Source: Simmondsia chinensis
Taxonomy: Eukaryota; Streptophyta; Magnoliopsida; Caryophyllales; Simmondsiaceae
Length of the DNA stretch: 64,000 bases
Reading direction: 5' to 3'
NCBI GenBank assembly: GCA_018398585.1
Contig: JAGTTD010000026.1
Coordinates: forward strand, 191,001-255,000
Shown: positions 11,260 to 23,225 of the stretch, piece by piece
Layout: each line of letters starts with the position of its first letter
Position numbering within the stretch: position 1 is the stretch's first letter
Position numbers and translations under genes: made by a program
Notes under the pieces: model-generated
Database searches by the model: none
Told to the model about the DNA's origin: nothing
The model's input: the letters and a program-made list of their open reading frames with translations, nothing else

Positions 11260-11550
11260 CAAATAGCTTGTCCAAAAGTTTAAGTTATTTGGTGAATATT
11301 AAAGAATAATTTTCTAAATTAATATGTCCCTTTTACGTGAATGTGTATTCAATTTGAAACGTGAATAATATATAGACTTATTTCATACCCTTTGTTTGAA
11401 TTCTATTAACATCGTAGTAAAAGTAAGGGTCATTTGAGATTCAAACTCATAGCCTCTCATACAATACAACTTTGATATTATATTAATAAATTAATTATTA
11501 AAAAAGTTTAAGCTAATAGATGATAGTCGATGAATGATTTTGTACTTTGA
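11260..11550 (-). mobile_element. Degenerate SMART-like TRIM copy
   Basis: Words typical of the TRIM family (CCAAAAGTTTAAG, GAATAATATATAGACTTA, CTTTGATATTATAT, AAAAGTTTAAGCTAATAGATGA) occur in the right order on the - strand. The terminal repeats are badly eroded. Confidence 0.45.
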
Positions 11551-14524
11551 CAACAAAATTTTCTGCACGGAGATAACTACGAAGAGAAGGGAAGATGGTA
11601 AGCTTCAAATTCGAAACACACCCAAAAAAAAAAAAAAAAGATAAGCTTATCATCAAAGGCAATCCAATAGAGTTTGAAGGTAAGTGCCCAAATATATTTT
11701 GTTACAAGGGAAGTGATTAAACCAGAAACACAAGCTTTAAATACGGTGTCCATCTCTTGATGAATGGGGGTATTTAGCACATCAATTCTTAAATTTTACA
11801 ACACAACAATGTTCCTTATGCATAAAAAAGTGTAGATTGGTCGTAGTAACAGTGTAATATTCATTATTGACAAATATATAGATAAAATATGAAATCTTTA
11901 TATATTATAGAGAATTTCTTTTTTTCAAAACTTTTTAACCTTCACTACTAATAATTTGAGAGTAGGTACTTCAAATTTCTATAAAAAAAAGGAAAAAAGA
12001 AACTCAAAAATAAGTGATAAAAGACTGAGATATTTTATAAAAGGAAAAAAACGATATAATTGAGATTCAAATTAATAAGAAGTTAAGAATAACAGTTTAA
12101 GTTTAAACATTAAGAAAATGCAGATATGACAAATTAAAATTAAAATGTAAATATTAGATATGTGCGGCACTAGTAAAAGAATGAAGATAAAGAAGGAAGG
12201 TTCATGGGGTTGGACCATTACAGCTACTCTGCTTTGATTGAGAGAGAGAGAGAGAGGAATCGCTATCATTTTACTCAGCTACTCTGCTTTGCACGCAAGC
12301 AACCTCTACTCTCCCTAAAAGCCATGCTAATCTTCTCTGGGCCCCCCCTTTCGTCTTCTTCTTTTTCCAATTGCTCAACTTCTCCAATATTACAACTTAT
12401 TACTGTATTTCTATAGTATTTTCACTATTTCTAATTGGGAAAACATATGTAATAATACGAACATATCAACTAGTTCAAGGGAGATAGTCGAACTCATAGA
12501 TTCCCGCCCTCAATGCACATAAACACACACACACAAATTATTCGAGATGTATTTAAGCTGACTTAAACACAGCAATCTCATTCCTTAAACTTAACCGCAG
12601 AAAAAAAGCAAGTATTAAGTCAGATACAAGTTAATATTATTAGATATAATCTCTTACAACAATTAAGATGTAAAATGACTGAACACATATGTGGCCAACA
12701 TTTTTGCTTTTCTTTTTTTTTTTCATCCCCATTTAACCACTAAGATGAACAAAATCAACACGTGTTCATAAGACCAAAATAATTCTAATCATTCAAGCTT
12801 TTTTTGTTCAAAACTTCTTTTGCTTTCTCTTTTTATCTTAACACTGTATGTGTATGTGTGTGTCTCAATTTATTCATATGATTCATTTCACTTGGGCCAT
12901 GGATTAAGCCCCAAATAGAGAGGACTTATAAAGATAATTTACTCCTTTTTTTTTTTTTTTTTTTTTTAACAATCACCTGTACTTAAAAGTCAACTTTTTC
13001 AAATTATAAAAAAGGTCATTTTCATTTCAAATTCTACTTTTAAGTTCCACTTCAAAAAAGAAACATTGTACCTTAAAACACCCAAAAACATAAATACTTA
13101 TATTTCAATAAAATTCTGCTTTATTTGCTTAAGAAACTTGACTAAAACGTACACTTATATTCTAATATCATTTTCGAATAGGAAATCCAAGTATAAAGGA
13201 GGGCAATACCTTGTCGCAGAGAATAAATACAAGATGACTAGAATCCTGGGTAGTATCCAATACAGAATCCTACTTTTTCTTTTCCCCTTAATATAACAAT
13301 ATCCAAACAAAACTCACTAGCATCTTGAATAGAAGAGAAATTAGTTTTGGACTCAAGACCCCGTACTTAGAGGATATGTAGCCTAACTACTAAACCAAAC
13401 TCAACGGGCTAAACAGAAAATCCTAGTATGGAAAAAGATTCGTCCTCTATTTGTCTACACAAAGCAATAATATAACACGAATAGGATACGAAAATGCTAA
13501 AAAGAACGCTATAATAGAAAATGACGGTTTGACATAAACCCAACACAATTTGACATTTGAAAGAAAAATAATAATCACTAAGTCATAGATTAATTAATTT
13601 TGGTTACATTATAGTATAAAGTTAAAAGAAACAAGTAAAGGGAACAGGCCAGGATGGCGGCGGCGCAAATTGGAACACATGCAAGTGAAGATACTTTCTT
13701 TGATGTGCCTTTTGCACCATCAAATCCCAACAACATTACTTCTTATTATACCAAACAATGGGGGGACCCTCCCTATATCTATGGATGTAAAATTATTTAC
13801 ATTAATAGCCGCCTTTCAAATTGGTTACTTTTCATTTTTCATAAACCCATCTGCTGTCATTCTAATTTTCTCAATCATACATCTTCACTCGCCATAGTGA
13901 CCATTTTATTCAAAAATTTCACGTGTCGTACACCTAAGTTATTACACAATAAAGCCTATAATATTTGGGGCAAGATTAACTTTTAGTGACAGTAAGTATA
14001 AGTCGAAGTTATTCATGGCTCAACCTCATATCCATATATCCCATGTCTCAATTATTTTAGTGCATTTTTTCACCCAATTCAACTTTTTTTTTTGTCCCCT
14101 TTCGTAGTGAGCTCCAGCTGCAAAACTCATATACACAGCATACCCTTTTCTTTTTAAATGCTAATAGCATTGACGAAAGATGATTGATCGAAAAAACTTA
14201 GACTGCAATAATTAGTTTAGTGGAAAACGTAAAAGCCTAGTGATCAAGTGAAAATTGATCATTTTTTTAAAGACGATTTTGTATAAAAACTCAGCAATAG
14301 AGCTAGTCATTGTCAGAAAGACCTTCAGATTGAGATCCTAAAAACCAAGGCCCTAGGTTCAAATTCCGTCATTTCCAATCCTGCTTAATTATCAAAAAAG
14401 AAAAGAAAAGGGGCTAGCCAATCAGGCATCTATGACCTCAAAATCCTTACCTGAAAGTAGTGAGAGCAATAAATAGTTTCTCCGAGAACATAATGCATCT
14501 ATCAGTATGCTTACCATGATTCCC
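11551..14524. other. Spacer between ATL and OST1 genes
   Basis: No gene is supported. Visible details are a GA microsatellite at 12239-12256 sitting between two copies of AGCTACTCTGCTTTG (12222-12236 and 12277-12291); a (TGTG) stretch near 12845; poly(T) at 12943-12967; and a tRNA-like A/B-box pair on the - strand near 13340-13400 that may be a decayed tRNA-derived SINE. A second B-box-like word, GGTTCAAATTCC, lies at about 14357 before an A-rich end. Confidence 0.35.
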
Positions 14525-17500
14525 TTAAATCTCAGCTATGTAGTCTAGAATATCATCAACTTCCTTCCGCAAGGCTTTAATTTTCTGCTGGTGCGGGGCC
14601 ACTCGGTTCTCTATTTCTCTCCCTCCCTGCTTCTTCTCGTAGCTGTCCACTACCATGGCGTGCTTCCCCATTACTTTCTCCTCCAACTCTCTCTCCTTCC
14701 CTACCAGTTCCTCCACCTGCAACTATGGCCCAAAATACACTTATGAAGCTCGACATCGCTTTGTAAGATAACACCTTCGTGATAATGGAGCCGCCAGGTA
14801 CCGAGATTTTAGGAGGCCCTAAGCAAGTTTTGATCGGTAGACCTTCTTTTGGGGATTGAGGTGTTTAATTATCCAGGTAATACGTGGGTCTTTTATTTTA
14901 CTTATGTTACATAAATGTTTATAATATATTATACATATGTCATTAAGTCTAACTGACTGGATTGTTTGGAGTCTTGACTAGCCCTAAATAGAGCGTCAAA
15001 GTAAACCACTAGACATGCCACTTCATGAAACATTAGGTCTGGGTTTAGATCCTGTCATTAGGTCCAACAAATTCCTTAAGGCCACCCATTATGTTCATGA
15101 CCCCCAACTTGCAGGGAAACTTCCAAGGGGGCGTGCATGCATCCCGAGGATTAGTGAAGGTGAGCATAAATTGGTCAAGATAACCCAAACCTTGGTTACC
15201 ATAATAGAGAAAACAAAACTTCTACGCCCAGCAAACCTAAGAGTCTGTTTTGGCATTATATACTATTTACAGTTTTTGTTTTTAAAAAACTAAAAAGGTG
15301 GTTTTGAAAACAATTCTGTCTGATTTTTCATTTCTATTTTAAATTTTTACTCAAATTATGAAAAAAACCTTAAAATAAGAATAAAAAACCTTTAAAAAAA
15401 AATTTCACAAATAAAGTTTTTGATTTTGAAAAAATTAAAAATGGAAAACAAAAAACTATACTAAACAAGTATTCAGAGAACAAAAAAAAGGGTAGCAAAC
15501 GGACCTTAGGAAAGATTTGGGAAGCTTGTGGAGAAGCATGCAAGAAAGTCAGCAATGGCTTCAACTCTTTCGACAATTCCTTCAGAAGACCGTCAGCTGC
15601 CTTACGAACAGCTTTACAAGCCTGAACATTCCCTGTTCTTGATAGTTCATGCAGCGATGCCTCCAGTTTGTCATGGATGGTTAAACGTTGGTTGATAATT
15701 TTCTCCACCTGCTGGACTGCAGTTTGCACCTATAATGTCAACAAGGCAAAATTTAGCATACTCCAATATGTTTATCTTTCCGAGTGTCTGTTTCGTCGAG
15801 CTTCTTTAGAGCAAAAAGAGTGTTTTTCATAGAGAAAGAACTTTCTTGAGTATTCCAAGGTATTTTGCGAAAATGAAAAGGCACTTTTAGATAAAATCAG
15901 AGGTTGGTTTTGGCCTCATTCATAATTTGAGACCCTATTTGGCTAAATTGGGAAAAGTTGTTCTTTTCATAAGCTCTCTAGTAAAAGTGCTATCAATAAA
16001 GGTATTTCAGTTTGAAAGTTTTTAGTTTCTACTCTTTAGCTTTGAAGAGAAATATTATTTTCCTACTTCTACTTAAAAGCAAAAATAAAACAACCTCTAC
16101 TTCTGTTTAAAAGCACTTTCTTTTACAACCAAACACCCTAAAAATTTGAAAAAAAAAAAAAAAAAAAAAAAGCGCTTTTTTCCTTTTTTCAAAAGAAAAA
16201 ACTGGGCCAAATAGGTCCACAAGAAAATTAATTTTGAGAAAAGTGATTTTGAAAGAAACAATTATATGACCCCAGACAAGTGCTGACTCACCTCTTCCCA
16301 CTGCATCTTTGCCAAATAGGAGGCAGATGACTTTGATATTGAGAAATCGGCATGAGTGTATACAATGCAGGCAACAAATAGGAAGAAAAATCCTGATACT
16401 AACATAAACGGCTCCCTAAGCAACGACAGACTGTTGAATTTGTAGTACACCTGGAAATCCAGAAAGATATCATGAATCAGGGACCTCTTATAATATGACT
16501 AAAACACACAAACGCACTTAGACGTGTGCACTACATGAGAACTGGCGAAATTAGACACGACATGAACATGACACAGAGTTAATAGATCTAGGTCGTGGTT
16601 TTTTGAGCTGCGTAATTTATGTACATACGCTGAAACCGTTTGGGTAATTAGGTTGAATTTAAGTTTGGGTTGGGTTAACCCATTTTTGACATGTTTAACC
16701 CACTTATATAGTTATGTTACATTATTTGAGTGTATATATGTGTGTGTGTATGTATGTATGTATATTATAGCCTATGTCACATGACATAACTCAAACTATA
16801 CTTGATCATGTCAATTTGATCATTTATTTTAATAATTAAAATGTTCTGTATTTATTACTAATATCAACTGTGAAATGTATTATTAACATGTTTGTAAGTT
16901 GACAAACTAGCATGTAACTAAACAAAGTCACTCATATACCTAAGTGGGTAACCTTTAATTGGGTCGGGCAAATGTTGAAAGTTCCTAATCCCAACCCATT
17001 TAATAATTGGGTCGGGTTCGGTTTGGCTCTTTTTCTAAGACCACTTGCATGAGGGGAACACAAACACGACAGGCTTTCCAGCACTACACTAAATAACAGA
17101 AAAATTGAAGTAGGGTATTCAATTTTTCTTTCCTGCCGACATTGGAATACGGGAAATTTGCACCTGAAAATGCTGATTATGCTCCGGGACAACATTGGTC
17201 TTTTCTAGCACCACCACTGGTCGACCTCCAATATCAAGGTGCGAAAGTTTCAACTGCGCGAATGATGAAAACACAACAGAAATTTCAGTTTCTGAACGAG
17301 GACAGAGAGGGAGAAGGGGCAAAAGAAAGAGAACTCAGGCTCCTTTTGGATCAATGCAACTTTTTTTTTCTTCACAAATTGTTTTCAATTAAAAGTATAT
17401 TTATCTTCAAACATATGCCTTTCTAACTAAATAAAACAGTTTTATTTTGTGAATTTTATACGAGGTTCACACTTAGTTTAGTTGAGGACGAAGTGTAGCA

Positions 17501-20500
17501 TATGACATGAGATTACGATATAAAACTTATTCCCATTTGAAGGAAAATGTTTTCCGTTCTTGTTGAAGGGAAGTCAACTTCTATTTAATACAGGAAAACA
17601 TTTTTCATATTTATGGCAGTTGATATGGAGTTTTACAAATAAACAATAGAATTTAGACGAAAATTATTTTCAGTTATTTTAACGGAGCCTTAAAAGTTCA
17701 AGAGGCAGTAAAGAAGGAATTATCTAAAGTCATCATCACCCCGAACCTCTTGCCATTGCTCAACGGAAAATGGCACAGACACAGATATATCTCTTGATCC
17801 CTCAGGCAAAACAACCTGCACCATCAAATTCAAATTAAGCGAGGCACCGATGTATATTTTTTTCTTTTTTTTTTTTACGGTACATCAGCACACTGAACCA
17901 CCAAAATATCAGCATAAAGCAACAAAACATGCGGGAAAGGGAAATTGACACACAGCACACAGCACAGTATTGAATTGACATCCCAAAGCAGTAATTGAGT
18001 TGTTCCATCTGACAACGTTTTTTTATTGGAAAATGAGATAATATCAAGAGAGAACAAAGTTCCATCTGACAATTTTTGACCGTCAAAAGTTTTAACGTCA
18101 ATGCTAAGCCTTTTTATCCAATGCCAAAAATAAGATCCTTCCTTATTACTTTCAATCGCAATATCAAACATTATTTGCGTCGGCAGGAAAGCTGGGGGAG
18201 AGGTTGAATTGCTTGTTTTTGAAATTGACTAGGTCTCATCCATGTTCATATTGGAGGCTTGATAAGCTTTATGAGCCAAGTTAAAAGAAGGGGTTCTCAA
18301 TTTGTTATCGTTCACAAACAATTTGATAAAAACTCATAAAGAACTTGTTAAGAGCTCTATAAGATCTTTTTAAGAGCTCGTTAAGAGCTCAATAAGAACC
18401 TGTTATGAGCTCGTAAACAGCTCATTAAAAGTCTATATTAGTTCGAAAGTCTATTGATAATGGATCAATAGTAACTCAAATAACTAGGCTCAGTAAGGAG
18501 CTCGACTCAATTATAAGGTTGAATCAGCTCGATAACGAGCTTGGCTCGACTTGACTCCATAATAAGCTCAACTTTGATCAATTAGGCTACAAGCCCGGTT
18601 GAGCCGAGTATCAAACACACTAATATCTAATGGAACCAAGTTTGAATAAAGGTTCAAAAGGTTGATAAAAGCTCAGCACACCATCACTTATCAGAGTTGT
18701 CCCAGTTCATAAGCTCATTATCACTTATCAGAGTAGTCACAGTTCAATAACATAGAAAACTGTCATTCCAATAACAAAAAAACGCTAGAGAAAAAAAAAA
18801 CATAATCACGTCAGAAGATTTGTAATTAATTACCTTCACAACGAGATCATCAATTACTAAATCATTAATCGGGCTACCAAAGGATATGTTGAGGAAACGT
18901 TTCCCTTCATATTCAAATAAGTAGTCCTTCAAAGGCAAGCCGTATCCAATGGTGAAAAAGGTTTTCCAGCCACCGAACAGAGGATATCTTGGTTCAAATT
19001 CTAGTTCGGTCTGCAAATTATTAAAGAAGATCAAGCAAAGAACAAGAAGGTACAAAGCAAACATTTTGATGTAGCACAAAAGAAAATGTTTAATGATCGT
19101 AGAACACACTAAATCTAGCTTGATGGTTGATGTCCTACTTATTACTCTCCTCATACTCCTGTATATATCTTTTTTTACATATAATATTTCACGTTGATTT
19201 ATCAAAAAAAATAAAAGATAGCAGAAACCATGATATTTTATTAAACTTTGTCCACTAATTGATGGGATTAGGATACTATGTATCTTTTTCAGTCAGTAGA
19301 TATTTTCATCATCTTTATTTTAGTTAATAGGATACTTTAGTTACTTTTATTTTAGAAAAGTAGTTCCCTAATTAATACAATATTTATCTCCTTAATTATC
19401 CAATAGGGATTAGTTTCTACCTATAGATGATATAGCTTTGCAATTTATTATTTTGGATTTTCTGAAGAAATATTACTGAATTTAATTTTTGGGTAATAAG
19501 TTGTGTTACATTACCTTTTTAAGATCACTGCGTAGATGAGAGGTGGAGATATTGCCGATTTCATCCCTGTAATAGACAGAATGGGCCCTAGGAGGCAGTT
19601 TTGCAACTAGTCTGCTGAATGCGGAAGCGCCTTTCGTTACAGGATTGGATTGATAATCAAGCCTGGAATGCTCAAAAACATAAAAGTTAAACCCTCGAAG
19701 TCACATGATATTCCCTTATAGAACAAAATGGGTAAGAATATAATCGGACCCTGTTAGTAAAATACGGTAATAGAATTAAACAGATCTAGTATGCATGTGT
19801 ATTGTTGGCTTCATACATGAAAATTTTGGTCAAAAGTTTGTTCACTTACAAAAGAAGAAATATGATACATTCGTGTAAAACAACTCATTCTTTTAAAATA
19901 TAAACAAAGTGAGGAAAGATATAATTCTATCAATTTGACTTTTGTTTGATAGTATTACCTATAATAGTAATTGCAGAAAGTCATGCAACATTCCCAGTGC
20001 CATAAAGGCTCCCGCCTAAGCAGAGTCTGGGGGAGTGAATGTACGCAGCCTTCCCCCTTCGCGGGAGCACCCTGAAGGGAGGCTATTTCCGAGAACCCTC
20101 AACCTGAGGGGTGCAACACGAGGACTTCCCAAGAGGTCACTCATCTTAGTACTACTCTCGCCCAAGCATGCTTAACTTCGGAGTTCTGATAGGATCGGGT
20201 GCTTACATGTTGGTACCCTCTTAGGTAATGATCACAAAAAGTATAACACATAATAAAGGATAGGCTATAATTAATAATTCGTGGGTTGAGGTAACAAATT
20301 TAGCAAAACATAAAATATAGATACCTAGTCGAAATATTGATTATTTTCAATAAATCATTCTTTGTAAACGGGAAAAATACAAATATGTGTTGTAAGACGT
20401 GTATTATACGGCCAATAAAAAGAGCCTAACTTATTAATCAAGCTAATACTGATATCTATTCCATCTGCGTGCCTACTATGTGTCTTTTACTGACAGAGAT

Positions 20501-23000
20501 CATGGATGACCTTACCTGGAGAACTCTCCCTTAAGATGAGCACCTCCATGCTTGAGCGTATAATGCTCCGTGATTTGCACATTACCCCAGTGCGAAATTT
20601 CTATTTCACGGACCAACTTTTCAGCAACAACAAATGGTTTATTGTCTTCAAAGTGGATAACTATTGGCGAGTACGAAAAGGCAGGTTGGCTCTCATACGG
20701 GCCATATTTGATCTCCGAACCACGAAGTTTCGTATTGTCCAATTTTGTATACGATTCAATTCTTCCGTCAGGTAGCTTAACACTTAATGTCTGTGTCTTA
20801 ACCATGTACGGAGATAGATAGTATGCACTATCCTGGAATACAACAAGCTGATAATCACCCTGAGTAATTTCCACAGGAAATGGTTTCAAGATATGAGTAA
20901 ACACAACCAACAATTCCAAAGTCGTGCTTTCTCCTTTCGATAGTTCCTTTGGTAGAGACACAGAGTAGAATGTTATAGCCGGAGGTGTTCCCCCAGGTTG
21001 GACCGACTTAATAGGGAGACTAACAATGGGGCCTTTTGTTTTCCTTTTGCCTTCACCGTGTACTGCTGATAAAAATGCCAAATGTTTTGCTTGGAAATCA
21101 GGGATGGCCAATAGAACGTCTGTGGCTGGACTATTTCCCCCATTCTCTACCTATACAGCAAAACCAAATATGAAAAATAAATCCAACTTTTAAGATTAAT
21201 TTATGCATGACAGAGAGAACCTAAGAGAAGCCATGCCTAAGGTACAAGAATACAAGTGTATGGCTTGTTTCTAAGGGCTTATTTGATCAAACTTCTTTTC
21301 TAGGAAAAAGTGACTCTTATTAATAAAACACCTTCTCAAATTTTGAGTGTTTTTTGGCCTAGAAAGAAAATTGTTTTTAAATAAAAGCTAAATTTTCCAT
21401 AGTTTGACCAAATAGGCTCTAAATCAAATACAATATCTACTGCAGTGCAGTTGCACTGACATGTAAAGGAAATCCAACGTTTAGGCTTGATTTAGGCTCG
21501 TTCAGCTCGAGCTTGGCTCATATATGCCAAAACCAGGCTCAATTGGGCATATTTAAGCCAGTAAACAGTATTAAAGTAGGCTCATTTAGGCTCATGAGCC
21601 CACAAGATAGAGCTTCCTATAAGCTCAGGTCGTATAAGTAAGCTACATGAGCCAGAGCTCAAAACAACTCAAGCCCGTTGAGCTTATAACGAGCTGACTC
21701 AAGAGAGCTTGCAACCCTTAATTATTGGTTAATAATCCATGCACGCACGCATAACACAATGTCCAACTTCTTATTTCATCGCCTTTCCCCACATTGCAAG
21801 TGGCAAATGATAAAATGCAAGGAAAAAAAATTAGGGCAGGGTAACACGGACGGGTAAAGGCACCTTCAGAGTAGAAGTGATTCTTACGACTTGGGACGTC
21901 AAATCAATCTGCGAAAGAATAACAAATAGTCAGCTGAGACTTCCAAAGATTGCAAACCATCACAAAAAGATATGATGGTGCTCCAACACTGAATAGATGT
22001 TTTTTTTTTAACAACAAACAGATGTAGTTTAACTACAGTCCCTTGTCCTCATAATTCACATAAACCATTTGATTAATGATCTAGACTCCGTTTGGTTCAA
22101 GGGATTCTTACAGAAATTTTTTCTTCACAAATTAATTTCCATAAAAATATTCCTCTAAATTTTGGTTTTCCTAGTTAAAGAAAATGGTTTCATTCTATAA
22201 ATTGACGTTTACCAAGTTAAAGTCAAAGTGAAGCATATGACACGACATTACTATGAAAACGTTTTCTTCTGTGTGAAGGAAAATGTTTTCCCTTTTCATT
22301 TGGGGGAAGTCAATTTCCCCTAAATGGGGAAACACATTTTCAATATTTGTCGTTGCCACTCTGAAGTTGTGCAAAGAAACAAAGAACGGAAAATATTTTT
22401 CACCAAAATAAACAGAGCCCTATTAGGGACAATTTCCCAAAGAGCTCAATTCAAACTTGATTCTATAGACCAAAAAGACGCCAACTTTCATTCGAAATTC
22501 AACACAACGTCTTCACAATCAACCCAATTGAATGGAAAAGAACAGATAAAACCAGCAACATAGTCAATAACAACAAAATCAAGCAAACTGATCGATTTGC
22601 ATTAAGGAATCAAACTGCTAAAGTATAAAATCATTCTTAGGCCTTCACTCATTAGCTTAGAATTTTGGGACAGTTGATTCCAAAGACAAGCAGAAACCTC
22701 AAAACCCTCAGCATCTATGCAACATTATATAAAGTTGGTGACTGCAATCACAATAGCACAGAAATCAACAATTCCTCCGATCGAAAGAACTAAATATGAA
22801 CAGCTAGGATTAAAGAGCTCGACAAAGCTCCGAATTCGAACAAATTCTGCGATTCACCGGAGCCTAAAACCCTAATTGTAAGCTGATAGAAAGAGACGTA
22901 CCCGACGATCGACTTTGGAGAGAATGAGATCAGCAATAGTAGGAGAACAAAGAAGAAGGAAAGAGAGAAGGAGGAACAGCAGATCTGATCTCACACCCAT
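14525..23000 (-). CDS. OST1A: Ribophorin I, oligosaccharyltransferase subunit 1 (OST1)
   Basis: Ten exons (- strand): 22902-23000, 21864-21908, 20516-21150, 19515-19662, 18834-19010, 17747-17815, 17164-17253, 16292-16450, 15505-15729, 14525-14716. Phases agree at every junction and introns are GT-AG. The product is 612 residues; Arabidopsis OST1A is about 614. Residues 1-23 form a signal peptide (FLLLSFLLLCSPTIA, then DLILSKVDRR). The lumenal part includes LAIPDFQAKHLAFL, GDYQLVVFQDSAYYLSPY, LEFEPRYPLFGGWKT and GRPVVVLEKTNVVPEHNQ. A transmembrane helix lies at about 434-453 (PFMLVSGFFFLFVACIVY), followed by a charged helical C-terminal part rich in Lys and Glu, ending DDILDYIAEI. Ribophorin I is a core subunit of the ER oligosaccharyltransferase that N-glycosylates nascent proteins and helps present substrates. 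Introns carry AGCTCG repeats, MITEs and a 5S-headed SINE. The alternative paralogue OST1B is possible. Confidence 0.95.
15244..15512. mobile_element. MITE-like element abutting an OST1 splice donor
   Basis: An A/T-rich element in the OST1 intron whose left edge reads AGAGTCTGTTTTGGC and whose right edge, read on the - strand, is GGTCCGTTTGCTACC. It is internally self-complementary (AAAAACTAAAAA against TTTTGATTTTGAAAAA words). Similar sequence occurs at 25535-25715, 35735-35955 and 47680-47915. The right edge overlaps the donor of the exon ending at 15505. Confidence 0.5.
15870..16250. repeat. MITE-like A/T-rich repeat in OST1 intron
   Basis: Contains GAGACCCTATTTGGC, AAGTAGAAGTAAAAGC-type words and poly(A) at 16149-16170. 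These words recur near 27600-27790, 36870-37110 and 52970-53380. The ends are not well defined. Confidence 0.4.
16560..17045. repeat. ACCCG/GGGTT-word repeat in OST1 intron
   Basis: GTTGGGTTAACCCATTTTTG and AATTGGGTCGGGTTCGG blocks flank an AT-rich middle with a (TATG)n/(TG)n microsatellite at 16730-16765. It is related in words to the copies at 6150 and 7390. Confidence 0.45.
17338..17689. mobile_element. 326-bp-family MITE, diverged, filling OST1 intron 6
   Basis: Starts GGCTCCTTTTGGATC and ends AACGGAGCC, inverted relative to each other. The interior shares GAGGTTCACACTTAGT, GACATGAGATTA and GGGAAGTCAA with the 54379 and 55169 copies. It takes up most of the intron between the exons at 17253 and 17747. 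Confidence 0.65.
18225..18690. repeat. AGCTCG-word dispersed repeat
   Basis: Repeated imperfect words such as AAGAGCTCGTTAAGAGCTC, GGAGCTCGACTCAA and GAGCCGAGTATCAAACACAC lie in an OST1 intron. It matches the order seen at 29815-30200, 45040-45495 and 52445-52885. Confidence 0.65.
19986..20220 (-). mobile_element. 5S-headed SINE, nearly complete
   Basis: On the - strand the 5' edge is AAGAGGGTACCAACATG. The 5S-like part follows: GATCCTATCAGAACTCC, then GAAGTTAAGCATGCTTGGGC, GAGAGTAGTACTAAGATG and GGGAAGTCCTCGTGTTGC, that is box A, the intermediate element, box C and a complete 5S 3' end. It joins CTCAGGTTGAGGG and the RTE-type tail (AAGGCTGCGTACATTC, GGCACTGGGAATGTTGC). No clear target duplication was seen. 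It lies in an OST1 intron, antisense-parallel to the gene. Confidence 0.85.
21274..21418. mobile_element. Small Tourist-like MITE, 145 bp
   Basis: Terminal inverted repeats AGGGCTTATTTGATCAAACT and (right end, inverted) AGCCTATTTGGTCAAACT, with the 3-bp flank CTA on both sides (21271-21273 and 21419-21421). No coding capacity. It lies in an OST1 intron. Confidence 0.7.
21475..21722. repeat. AGCTC/GAGCC-word dispersed repeat
   Basis: Shows TTAGGCTCGTTCAGCTCGAG, GGCTCATTTAGGCTCATGAG and AAGCCCGTTGAGCTTATAAC. It belongs to the GAGCCTAAA subfamily also seen at 24505, 26630, 28088 and 42785. Confidence 0.6.
22084..22419. mobile_element. 326-bp-family MITE with CTA target duplication
   Basis: 336 bp. 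Left end GACTCCGTTTGGTTC, right end AATAAACAGAGCC. CTA duplicated at 22081-22083 and 22420-22422. The interior AAATTGACGTTTACC, AAGTGAAGCATATGACA and GGGGGAAGTCAATTTCCCC is shared with the other copies. It lies in the first OST1 intron. Confidence 0.8.
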
Positions 23001-23062
23001 GGCTGGAGGGCTCTTCTCTGATCAGCTCTGTGAACGGGAAGCTCCCTTTAACTTGCAGCTAG

Positions 23063-23213
23063 GGGTGGACCAATATAATTATACGCGGATTACCCGTTTG
23101 ATAATTGGGTTACATAAGGGAGGAGAATGCCTGACCCGTTTAATAAACGAGTCGAGTTTGGGTAACCCTATTTCTAAGACTTCCCGTATAACATTGACAC
23201 GTTTGCCACCCCT
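23063..23213 (-). mobile_element. 151-bp insertion just upstream of OST1 with 12-bp target duplication
   Basis: The ends are inverted (GGGTGGACC on the left, GTTTGCCACCCCT on the right). It is flanked by ACTTGCAGCTAG (23051-23062) and ACTTGCAACTAG (23214-23225), one mismatch in 12. It lies 62 bp upstream of the OST1 ATG, so within its 5' UTR or core promoter. It carries ACCCGTTT words like the other ACCCG repeats. Confidence 0.65.
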
Positions 23214-23225
23214 ACTTGCAACTAG

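Noticed and set aside
13654..13986. 110-codon open frame starting MAAAQIG
   Set aside because: No recognisable homology, AT-rich codon use after the first 30 residues, and no supporting exon structure.
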